In this document: positions 33,126 to 41,073 of the stretch, in pieces
Layout of the letters: every line of letters begins with the position of its first letter
Position numbering within the stretch: the first letter of the stretch is position 1
DNA from: Planctomycetota bacterium
GTDB lineage: Bacteria; Planctomycetota; UBA1135; GCA-002686595
NCBI GenBank assembly: GCA_002683825.1
Contig: NYUD01000050.1
Span: 1 to 46,499, forward strand
DNA length: 46,499 nt
Direction: 5' to 3'
The notes under the pieces: generated by a model
Told to the model about the DNA's origin: nothing
The model's input: only the letters and a program-made list of their open reading frames with translations
Databases searched by the model: none
Translations under genes and position numbers: made by a program

Positions 33126-34877
33126 GTGAATCGCTCACAGCCCTATTGGCTCGCCCTACCGCTCTCGATCATCGTCGCTTTTCTCTGTCTCGTCCCCATG
33201 AATCGGGCGCGGACGAAGTGGACGCTGACAAGGGATGGTGGGGCGAGCCTCGAACCGCCACCCCCAGCTGCACTTCCAGCCGAGCTCGATGTGCCACGAC
33301 GTAGGGACGTCCATCTCCCAAGAACGCCCCCGGCCGTGACGGACGAAGCCGCTGAAGTTGCACCGGGCAAGGCCGCCATGCCCGAGCAGCCGGCGACCGA
33401 CGTACGCAGTAGGCCGACCGACGCCACGCTGGAGCTCGAGTTGGTTTCCAGCACCGATGGAGCGCCGATTACGAACGGTGTGGTCGAGTTGATCATCACT
33501 CCCCACACCTCCGCAGGGATCGACGCCACCGAGCGCATCGTCCAAGCGCGCACCGATCCTGGGGGCGCGCTTCGCATGCCGCTTGCACCCTGCTCCTTAC
33601 GCATCGTCGCCTGGAGCGAACGTGCCAGCACGCGCGCTTTCGTCGAACTACACGAGGGAGAAACGCTCTTCAAACGGCTCGTACTGATCCCCACGCGCGC
33701 TTTCCGGGGCTGTGTCGTCGATGCGCTTCTGGGCGAACCGATCCCGGACGCGGAGGTTCGCATCTGGACCCACAGCGAAACCGATCTGGTCTTCACCGGC
33801 CCCGACGGAACGTTCGAACACCGGCGATTTCCTTGCACCGGCAAGGCGCAACAAGTGCAGGTGCGGGCAGCGGGCTACGGCGCGGCCATCCGCTACCTCA
33901 ACATCGAGAAAAACGGGCGCTGGAGCGCCCTCGCGGCCCTGGAGGGCCAACCCACCGCACGCGGTGAGGAGGATCCGTGGATCGAAATCGTATTGGTTCC
34001 CGAACGGCGCTTGCTCGGCCGCGTGCTCGACACGCAAGGCCTCCCGATCGAGGACGCAAGGGTCTCCGCCATCGGCTTCGTTCGAGTATTGCCTGCCGTC
34101 GCCTCCCGCGAGGTTGCCGAGGGTCTCACCGACGAGAACGGCACGTTTGAGTTGACTGGACTGCGCTCAGATATCAGCCATACGCTCACGATCGCCGCCG
34201 AGTCATTCGCTGAACAGAGCCTTCAACTAGCGGACGAAGAGGCGCTGGAGCACGATGTCGGCGACGTCCTTCTGCAATGGGAAGCCTCTCTTTCCGGCCT
34301 CGTTCACGATGCGAGTGGATACGTCGTCGAGGATGCATTGGTGCGTATCGTCCCCGTGATGGATAAAAAAAAATCGCACACAGGGACAAGGAACAGGCTC
34401 GACGTGGCCTTCCCCTTCCCCGAGGGTGAGCGCGTCGCACGGACCGACGCGGCCGGGGTGTTCACTTTCGCAAGCCTCCCGACCCGCAGCTATCGAGTGA
34501 GTGTCGAACGGGATGACGGGCCTCTGGTGAGCACCGTTGTTGCACAGGAAATGCTGGCACAAGAAGCACTCACGCTGCGCATTCCACCCGAATGCCTCGT
34601 CCTGGAGGGTGAGGTGCGTGACGGTGATAAACCCGTGGTCGACGCAATTGTAAGAATCCGGCGTTTCGGACACGTAGCGAGCACCCGTACAGGCCGCGAT
34701 GGTCGCTTCCGGGTTTCCGGACTCGACGATCGAGCGCCCTACGACATTCACGCAGAGTGGCAAACGGCCGATGGACGGCGAAAATATGCCGAAAACCGCG
34801 TTCTTGCCTTCGAGAAGGCCTTGCTGATCCCCCGCCGAAACACAGAATCGGAACTTGCTCGATCCGGTGTCAGATGA
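33126..34877 (+). CDS. Membrane-anchored protein of carboxypeptidase-regulatory-like domains
   Basis: 583 residues from GTG 33126, 2 bases after the previous stop; the same frame is open 23 codons further upstream but would overlap that gene. One hydrophobic anchor (about residues 9-25, LALPLSIIVAFLCLVP) is followed by a proline-rich linker and then repeated Ig-like CarboxypepD_reg/Big-type domains. Their recurring pattern is G-x-V-x-D, then D-A-x-V-x-I, then T-D-x-x-G-x-F: examples are GCVVDALLGEPIPDAEVRIW, GRVLDTQGLPIEDARVSAIG and GLVHDASGYVVEDALVRIV. Such proteins are common structural or adhesive periplasmic proteins in Planctomycetota. The Ser/Thr kinase gene follows after 60 bases. A signalling link between the two is conjecture. 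Confidence 0.8.
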   Translation: MNRSQPYWLALPLSIIVAFLCLVPMNRARTKWTLTRDGGASLEPPPPAALPAELDVPRRRDVHLPRTPPAVTDEAAEVAPGKAAMPEQPATDVRSRPTDATLELELVSSTDGAPITNGVVELIITPHTSAGIDATERIVQARTDPGGALRMPLAPCSLRIVAWSERASTRAFVELHEGETLFKRLVLIPTRAFRGCVVDALLGEPIPDAEVRIWTHSETDLVFTGPDGTFEHRRFPCTGKAQQVQVRAAGYGAAIRYLNIEKNGRWSALAALEGQPTARGEEDPWIEIVLVPERRLLGRVLDTQGLPIEDARVSAIGFVRVLPAVASREVAEGLTDENGTFELTGLRSDISHTLTIAAESFAEQSLQLADEEALEHDVGDVLLQWEASLSGLVHDASGYVVEDALVRIVPVMDKKKSHTGTRNRLDVAFPFPEGERVARTDAAGVFTFASLPTRSYRVSVERDDGPLVSTVVAQEMLAQEALTLRIPPECLVLEGEVRDGDKPVVDAIVRIRRFGHVASTRTGRDGRFRVSGLDDRAPYDIHAEWQTADGRRKYAENRVLAFEKALLIPRRNTESELARSGVR

Positions 34878-34937
34878 CCCAATGGTCGGCTCCGGGACGG
34901 TTGTATTCCGCCTCGCACCCTAGCTGACCAAAGCCCG

Positions 34938-37900
34938 ATGAATACGGGTGAGGAAACACCGCGCGGAAGTTCCGCGCAAACTCCCGAGCGTCAGGTGCCG
35001 CTCTCACCTTTGGTCGCCACGGCACTGGAGGGGGGAAGCGGGACGTTGCGTTCCAGGCTGGATCGCATCCGCCGCCATAGCCCGACACCGGGACGCTACA
35101 CACTTCTCGGTGAGATAGGCACAGGCGGCATGGGCAAAGTCCTACGCGTTTGGGACGAAGTTCTCGATCGCGAGGTGGCGCTGAAGATCGTCCCCTTGGG
35201 GATCAGTAGCGACGCAACTCCCGAAAAGCAAACGCAACACGAGTGGAAGCTGGAGCGCTTCATCGAGGAAGCGCGTGTTACCGGACAGCTTGAACACCCT
35301 GGCATCGTCCCGATCCACGACTTCGCTCTGGATGAAGACGGGATGGTCTTCTTCACCATGCCACTGGTGCAAGGCGACACGCTGAAGAGGATCTTCAAGC
35401 TCGCACGCAATCAACTCGACGGATGGACGATACATCGTGCGCTCGCAGTCATCCACAAGGTGTGTCAGACGGTCGCCTTCGCCCACGAATCCGGTGTCGT
35501 TCATCGCGACCTGAAACCGGAAAACATCATGGTGGGCCGATTCGGCGAGGTGTACGTGATGGATTGGGGGTTGGCCTTGATCCTGGGCAAGAAGGACCGC
35601 GAATCGGTGGTCGGAACGCCCGCCTACATGTCGCCCGAGCAGGCGACGGGGAGGCTGGATTGCGTCGGGCCGCAGTCGGATGTCTATTCGGTCGGCGCGC
35701 TCCTCTACGAGTTGTTTTCGGGTCGCATGCCCCACGAGATCTCACTCGAACTCGAGCGCAACGAAGGCCGGTCGACAGACGCGATCCCGACCCGCCCGCC
35801 GCGCCCCCTGGGCCAGGTCGCACACGGGACCCCCCCCGAACTCGGGGCGATCGTCGACAAGGCGATGGCTCCGATCCCAGGGGACCGTTACCCGGGGATG
35901 GCGGAGCTCGCGGACGATCTCTCCGCCTGGCTCGAGGGGCGGATCGTACATGCCTACGACACGGGCATGGGGACACGCCTGCGCAAGTGGCGCCAGCGCA
36001 ATCGAGCCCTGGCCTGGGCCCTGGAGGCCATGACGATCATCGTCGTGATATCGGTCAGCATCATCATCCACCAGCAACAGAGCCAGATCCGCCAGGTCCG
36101 CGCCGCAAACCGACGGGAACTCGCGAACTCCTATATCGCCAATCTGGCGGCCGCGGATCTAGGCCTGCGGGCTCACGAAACAAATGAGGCGAAGCGCCGC
36201 CTGGCAGCCTGCAATGAAGACGCGCGCGGCTGGGAATGGGGCCATCTCCAACTGCGCGCGGATCCGAGCCTCGTCACGCTGCGGGGACACACAAAATCGG
36301 TTCGATCCATCGCAATCAGCCCGAATGGCCGCCATATCGCCACCGCATCCGACGATGCCAGCGTACGGATCTGGAATGGCGAGTCCGGCAAACTCGTTCA
36401 CGAGCTGAAGGGCCACGGAAACGTCGTCACCAAGGTCGCCTTCCATCCGGTGAAGGAACTTTTCGCATCCACCTCGCGGGATCACACAGTACGGCTCTGG
36501 AGCCTGCCGACGGGGCGCTGCATTCGAACCATCAGTGAACACGAGAACGATGTCATGACGCTGGCCTTCGATCCGGAAGGCCGGCTTCTTGCGACGGGAG
36601 ATACGGACGGAAATATCGTCGTGACCTGGTTCACACCCGATGGCGGCACTTCCGTCTTGAAAATCGCCGACGAGGACATCACGGCACTCGCATACGACCC
36701 CTACAAAGAGGTCCTGGTCGTCGGAATGCACGGAAGCGACACCCTCCAGCTCATCGACCCGGCGTCCGGGAATACCCGCGGTTCGGTTCGCATCGGTGAC
36801 CATGTACGGGCCGTCGCCGTCGATCCGAAAGGTCGGCACTACGCCGCCGCCACCGACAAGACAATCCGGCTCATCGACGCGGTCACGTTGAAGGTCGAAA
36901 CCGTCCTCGCAGGCCATGCGGACGTCGTCAATACGGTCGCGTTCGGACCCTCCGGCAAGAGCCTCGCGAGCGGGGGGGCCGACAACGTCATCCTCCTGTG
37001 GGACGTCGATTCCGGCGAGGTGCGCCTCACCTTTGACGGCCACGATCTGGACGTCAACTCGATCGCTCTTCATCCGGACGGAAAGCGTCTAGTGAGTGCG
37101 TCCGAGGATGACACGGCGCGCATCTGGAGCCGCAATGCGGGTGCCTGCCTGGTACTCGAAGGTCATCTCGGCTGGGTGAATGCGGTGTCCTTCAGCACCG
37201 ATGGCAAGCACCTGTTCAGCGGGGGCCGTGACAAGACGCTCCGCCGCTGGGTGGCGGCGACCGGGGCCGAAACGAAGCGAAGGAACATGAAGGAAATCGT
37301 CGCTTCGCTCGAGAGCTCGCCGAGGGGATCATTGGCCCTGGGATGCGCCGAGGGCGAGATTTTGATCGGCAGAGCCGCCGACCTCGATGTCTGGAGAACC
37401 CTCGCGACCGGAAGCGGCTACGCGCGCACCCTGGCTTTCGACGCCGCGGGCGAACGGGTCTTTCAAGAAAGCTCCGAAGGCACCGTTACGGCACACGAAC
37501 TCTCCAGCGGTCGTCGGCTCTTTGAGTTGGAGACCGACGACACCGTGTACTCCCTGGCCGTGCGACCGGACGGAAAGTGCTTTGCGGTCGGCACCCGTGA
37601 GGGAACCATCGAGTTCCGCTCGACCGACCGCGGCGAGTTGTTGCATACGACGAGACTGTCTTCCCGCGCCGTGACGACACTCGCCTATGACCCCACGGGC
37701 CGGTATCTCGCTGCGGGAACGCAGGAGAGCAAGATCTACATCCTCTCGACCGAAACGCGCGAACACGGGCAGAGCCTTGCAGGGCACGAAAAGCTCATTT
37801 CCGCCCTCGCCTTTTCCCCCCGTGGCGATCGACTTGTTTCGGGTTCTCTCGACCACACACTACGCATCTGGGATCCCGAAAGCGGCGCCTCGCTCTTGAC

Positions 37901-38009
37901 CCTGCGCGGCCACACCCAACCGATCACCGAAATCGCCTTCGATCCCGCCGGAGAGAACATCGTTTCCGCCTCGAAAGACGGAACCCTGCGGCTGTGGCGC
38001 GGGAAGTAG
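34938..38009 (+). CDS. Transmembrane Ser/Thr protein kinase with 14 WD40 repeats
   Basis: 1023 residues. An N-terminal Pkn-type kinase (about 53-340) has the glycine loop GEIGTGGMGKV, Lys83 in VALKIV, HRDLKPEN with catalytic Asp191, MDWG with Asp209 in place of DFG, and GTPAYMSPEQ. A membrane helix (about 360-378, MTIIVVISVSIIIHQ) separates it from a helical linker and the WD40 region (about 440-1023). I count 14 repeats, from LRGHTKSVRSIAIS to LRGHTQPITEIAF, enough for two seven-blade propellers. The kinase should face the cytoplasm and the propellers the periplasm or paryphoplasm, where they may sense a ligand or protein. This layout is typical of planctomycete kinases. The partner is unknown. 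Confidence 0.94.
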   Translation: MNTGEETPRGSSAQTPERQVPLSPLVATALEGGSGTLRSRLDRIRRHSPTPGRYTLLGEIGTGGMGKVLRVWDEVLDREVALKIVPLGISSDATPEKQTQHEWKLERFIEEARVTGQLEHPGIVPIHDFALDEDGMVFFTMPLVQGDTLKRIFKLARNQLDGWTIHRALAVIHKVCQTVAFAHESGVVHRDLKPENIMVGRFGEVYVMDWGLALILGKKDRESVVGTPAYMSPEQATGRLDCVGPQSDVYSVGALLYELFSGRMPHEISLELERNEGRSTDAIPTRPPRPLGQVAHGTPPELGAIVDKAMAPIPGDRYPGMAELADDLSAWLEGRIVHAYDTGMGTRLRKWRQRNRALAWALEAMTIIVVISVSIIIHQQQSQIRQVRAANRRELANSYIANLAAADLGLRAHETNEAKRRLAACNEDARGWEWGHLQLRADPSLVTLRGHTKSVRSIAISPNGRHIATASDDASVRIWNGESGKLVHELKGHGNVVTKVAFHPVKELFASTSRDHTVRLWSLPTGRCIRTISEHENDVMTLAFDPEGRLLATGDTDGNIVVTWFTPDGGTSVLKIADEDITALAYDPYKEVLVVGMHGSDTLQLIDPASGNTRGSVRIGDHVRAVAVDPKGRHYAAATDKTIRLIDAVTLKVETVLAGHADVVNTVAFGPSGKSLASGGADNVILLWDVDSGEVRLTFDGHDLDVNSIALHPDGKRLVSASEDDTARIWSRNAGACLVLEGHLGWVNAVSFSTDGKHLFSGGRDKTLRRWVAATGAETKRRNMKEIVASLESSPRGSLALGCAEGEILIGRAADLDVWRTLATGSGYARTLAFDAAGERVFQESSEGTVTAHELSSGRRLFELETDDTVYSLAVRPDGKCFAVGTREGTIEFRSTDRGELLHTTRLSSRAVTTLAYDPTGRYLAAGTQESKIYILSTETREHGQSLAGHEKLISALAFSPRGDRLVSGSLDHTLRIWDPESGASLLTLRGHTQPITEIAFDPAGENIVSASKDGTLRLWRGK

Positions 38010-38075
38010 GAAAAAGCTTCGCGTGGCTACTCCAGCCCCCACCCAGGCGCCAAGGGCTGGTTACGATGGGTACAG

Positions 38076-38858
38076 GTGAATGCGATCTTTGATAACGAAT
38101 CTTCCCCGGGCACGGGCGTTCTGACCCCCCCTAGACCTCGGCTCCGCCCCCTACCGGCGCCCGAAAAGGTGGACTCGCCGCCCTCCGGACCGCCCGACGA
38201 CTTCGACGACTTCGACGGCGGCTTCGGCGGTGGAGGCGGGGGCGGCGACGACGGCGCCGGGGACGGCGAAGAGGGCGCCGTGCCGGACCGCGTGAGCGAG
38301 AGAGTCGAGGCCGGAAACCTGGCTCTCGGGTTGATGCTCACCAGCATCGTCATGCTCTTCTCGATTCTCATCGCCGTCTGCTTCCTCCTGCATAACGAGG
38401 CCGACAACTGGCTTTCGCAGCAGGACGCGTTTCCGACCTCGGGGCTCTGGTCGGCTACCGGGCTCCTGATCGCCAGCAGCTTCTCACTCGAACACGTCGC
38501 CCGCGCGGCACGAAACGCCCTGGCCAAGAATCGTCAGCGCATCATCGGGTGGTTGGGAATCAGCGTAGCCCTCGGTGTCGCATTCCTCGCCGTCCAAACC
38601 GGCGTCTTGCTGGGTCTTTGGAGAGCCGGCCACCTCCCCTCGAGCAGCGGCTACGGGGCCGTGTTCTATGCGTTCGTCAGCATGCACGGACTGCACATCA
38701 TCGGCGGACTTGCCTATCTCCTGTTTTTGGTCGTACGGTTGCGGAACCCCGGTGCGTTCCAGGCCAATCTCCGCGGGGTCCGACCGGCAGCCTTATTCTG
38801 GCACTTCATGGGCCTCCTGTGGGTGATCCTCTTCACGCTGCTCTGCTTCGTGCGCTAG
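38076..38858 (+). CDS. Haem-copper oxidase subunit III-like protein
   Basis: 260 residues from GTG 38076. The first 75 residues are a Pro-, Asp- and Gly-rich tail. Five membrane helices follow: NLALGLMLTSIVMLF, SATGLLIASSFSLEHV, GISVALGVAFLAVQ, AFVSMHGLHIIGGLAYLL and WHFMGLLWVILFTLL. The helices with FYAFVSMHGLHIIGG and WHFMGLLWV are hallmarks of cytochrome c oxidase subunit III. No subunit I, II or IV gene is adjacent, so this copy is an orphan here. It may belong to an oxidase encoded elsewhere or to an alternative complex. Confidence 0.82.
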   Translation: MNAIFDNESSPGTGVLTPPRPRLRPLPAPEKVDSPPSGPPDDFDDFDGGFGGGGGGGDDGAGDGEEGAVPDRVSERVEAGNLALGLMLTSIVMLFSILIAVCFLLHNEADNWLSQQDAFPTSGLWSATGLLIASSFSLEHVARAARNALAKNRQRIIGWLGISVALGVAFLAVQTGVLLGLWRAGHLPSSSGYGAVFYAFVSMHGLHIIGGLAYLLFLVVRLRNPGAFQANLRGVRPAALFWHFMGLLWVILFTLLCFVR

Positions 38859-38877
38859 TTACACTAAGCTGAGCGGC

Positions 38878-38982
38878 TTGTCTCTACGCGACGTCAAAGA
38901 GCTCCGCATCCTGCTACTCGTCTTTGTGGGCTTCCTGATCGGTTTCCTTCTGCTGATCTACCTCATTCTGACCGACGTCTAA
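38878..38982 (+). CDS. 34-residue single-helix membrane peptide
   Basis: TTG 38878 opens a 34-residue peptide that starts LSLRDVKELRI and then runs as one uninterrupted hydrophobic helix, ILLLVFVGFLIGFLLLIYLI, before LTDV and TAA. It fills the gap between the oxidase subunit III stop (20 bases upstream) and the uracil glycosylase start (7 bases downstream), as small accessory oxidase subunits often do. The sequence is clearly coding-like: an amphipathic head, a helix of about 20 residues and a short polar tail. The start codon is weak and no good Shine-Dalgarno is seen, so the exact start is uncertain. Confidence 0.55.
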   Translation: MSLRDVKELRILLLVFVGFLIGFLLLIYLILTDV

Positions 38983-38988
38983 ACCCCC

Positions 38989-39705
38989 ATGCCGCCTGAA
39001 GACATCGTTGCAATCAGCCGCAAGCTATCGCGCAACGTCGACCGCCTCTCTTTTGGCTCACCCGTAACGCACGTCTACAACCCGCTGCGTTATGCGCGCA
39101 CGACGCACGAGACCTTTCTGAAACGCTACGCCCAGCGCGGCGTCGGCGCACTGCTCTTAGGAATGAACCCAGGGCCCTTCGGCATGGCGCAGACCGGCGT
39201 CCCCTTCGGTGAAGTCACGGCGGTGCGCGAGTGGCTGAAGATCGAAGGTCGTGTCGGTAAACCCAGGATCGAACACGAAAGGCGCCCGATCGACGGATTT
39301 CAATGCACACGCAGCGAGGTCAGCGGCCGGAGATTCTGGTCCTGGGCCCGCGAGCGCTTCGGAACTCCGAAGAGGTTCTTCAAGCACTTCTTCGTCTGGA
39401 ATTACTGCCCGCTGGTCTTCCTGGAAGAGGGCGGCCGCAACCGCACGCCGGACAAACTCAAAGCGCACGAACGCGAGGCTCTGTTCGCACTTTGCGACGA
39501 AGCGCTACAGCAGGTCTGCAATACGATCGAGCCGCAGCGAGTCATCGGCATCGGGCGCTTCGCTCAGGCGCGCGCACGCTCGGCCCTGGGCGAGGATCTG
39601 GATATCGCCACGATTCTGCACCCCTCTCCGGCGAGCCCCGCCGCCAACCGAGGCTGGGCCCCGCAAGTGGAAAAACAGCTGTCGGCGATGGGTGTCCTGC
39701 TCTAG
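38989..39705 (+). CDS. SMUG-type single-strand-selective uracil-DNA glycosylase
   Basis: 238 residues from ATG 38989. Motif 1 is GMNPGPFGMAQTGVPFG (Gly58-Met66), which binds uracil and activates water. Motif 2 is HPSPASPAANRGW with His211. FFVWNYCPLVFLE and the length match SMUG1. The enzyme removes uracil and oxidised pyrimidines from DNA in base-excision repair. The gene is short-spaced after the membrane peptide and converges with the CAP-like gene across 225 bases in which I see no gene. Confidence 0.92.
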   Translation: MPPEDIVAISRKLSRNVDRLSFGSPVTHVYNPLRYARTTHETFLKRYAQRGVGALLLGMNPGPFGMAQTGVPFGEVTAVREWLKIEGRVGKPRIEHERRPIDGFQCTRSEVSGRRFWSWARERFGTPKRFFKHFFVWNYCPLVFLEEGGRNRTPDKLKAHEREALFALCDEALQQVCNTIEPQRVIGIGRFAQARARSALGEDLDIATILHPSPASPAANRGWAPQVEKQLSAMGVLL

Positions 39706-39930
39706 CCCGGGACAGGAGGGTCGAGCTGTTGCTCGTCCACCAGGACACAAAAGGGCGCGCTGGTGTCCGACGCACGTCCTTCGCAGGCCCTGGCGCGACC
39801 TTGCTTGCGGAGCTGATGCTCTCCGCTCGACACCCCCCCGACTCGCCCAGCGGAGGTTCGAAGGCGAAGAGCTCCCCGATGGCGCAGCGTTTGCGGCATT
39901 CGTGCAGCCGCACGGGACGGTGGAACCCGT

Positions 39931-41073
39931 CTATCTCGCCTTCAGCTCCCAATCCCAGGTCTGGAAGGACCACACCAGGGGCTCCGTCATCCCGTCCATC
40001 TGGAAGGTGGCGGTGTACGTCTCGCCGTCTTCAAGGCGCGTGCTGGGAATAAAGAAGGCACACCCGACGTTCCTGGGGAAGAGCGGGTTGGCCGGTTGCG
40101 CCGGGGACGAGAGGTGGCCGCGGATAGAAGTCCCGCTCGAGGCGCGCAATTCAAAGGTCGTGACGCGAGCCATCTGGCACCGGGTCGGCAGGAGCACGAA
40201 CAGCGGAAAGCCCTTACCCGCCCCGAGGCTGGAGCCGGGTATGGGGCTCGGGACCTCGCCGCCGCTCGAGAAGTTCGCAGGCACAGCGCGCGCTCCGTCG
40301 GGGGGGTGGACCTGGAAGTTCTCTACCGCCCGCTCTTCGGCGCCCGGAACGGGGCAGATGAGCGAGAGGTGGTGGCGCCGCGCAAGTCCGATCCTCCGCA
40401 CACGCGCGTCGAGCAGCTTGGCCCCGTGATAGGCGCTGGTAAACCAGCTCATCACGTCCTCGCTCAGGGATCGTCCGGCGGCGAGAATGCCGTACCTCCC
40501 GGCGTATGCCCCCCCTTGAGAGTAGCCCGGCCGACGGGGGTCTTCGCCGTGGGCCTCCATCGTCAACCGTCCGCTCACGATGCTGTTGCGTTTCAGGTAA
40601 TCCAGATGCTGGCGCGCGTGCCCGCTGGCCACCTGATCGACGACGAACGGAGTCAGCCCGGCACGAATACGCACCTCGGTGATCGCGATCGCCATCGGAA
40701 AGATCTCTTCGTCGTGACCGAGCTCTTCCCGGGTCAAGACCAGCTCACGGACACCCTTGAAGCGAAAGGAATACTGCCCTCTGGAAAGCAGGAGCTTTTC
40801 GGGAAGCGCCACCACGAAGGGCTGGCCCTCGATGGCCAGCCCATCCGCCGCGGCGCTCAGCTGCTTGTCGCGGTCGAGATCGAGAAAGTAGAGCGTGCGA
40901 TCGTCGATTTCCGCTGCGTAGGCCTTACGCCCCAGCTGCCCGACGACACCTGCGGCGAGACGGAATTCGTCCCTATTGACGCTGATCTCTTTGAGCCTAT
41001 AGGACTCCTCCTGCGCGCCTGGGACGGACGCAAGGGCAAAGGCGACCGACACCGAGAAGAGGAGCCTAACCAC
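39931..41073 (-). CDS. Secreted CAP/SCP-like domain protein
   Basis: 380 residues from GTG 41073, with a signal peptide (LLFSVSVAFALASVPGAQ). A beta-rich N-terminal part (about 25-125) precedes a stretch that fits a CAP/SCP domain (about 130-240): ASGHARQHLDYLK (His152), a TMEAHGED segment, and EDVMSWFTSAYHGAKLLD (His216) leading to VRRIGLAR. This is the order of the His/Glu/His cavity residues in SCP proteins. The last 80 residues look like an Ig-like module with PSTRLEDGETYTATF. CAP proteins bind small ligands or other proteins outside the cell. Its start overlaps the stop of the upstream glycosyltransferase by 8 nt. The family call is moderate. Confidence 0.68.
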   Translation of the reverse strand: MVRLLFSVSVAFALASVPGAQEESYRLKEISVNRDEFRLAAGVVGQLGRKAYAAEIDDRTLYFLDLDRDKQLSAAADGLAIEGQPFVVALPEKLLLSRGQYSFRFKGVRELVLTREELGHDEEIFPMAIAITEVRIRAGLTPFVVDQVASGHARQHLDYLKRNSIVSGRLTMEAHGEDPRRPGYSQGGAYAGRYGILAAGRSLSEDVMSWFTSAYHGAKLLDARVRRIGLARRHHLSLICPVPGAEERAVENFQVHPPDGARAVPANFSSGGEVPSPIPGSSLGAGKGFPLFVLLPTRCQMARVTTFELRASSGTSIRGHLSSPAQPANPLFPRNVGCAFFIPSTRLEDGETYTATFQMDGMTEPLVWSFQTWDWELKAR

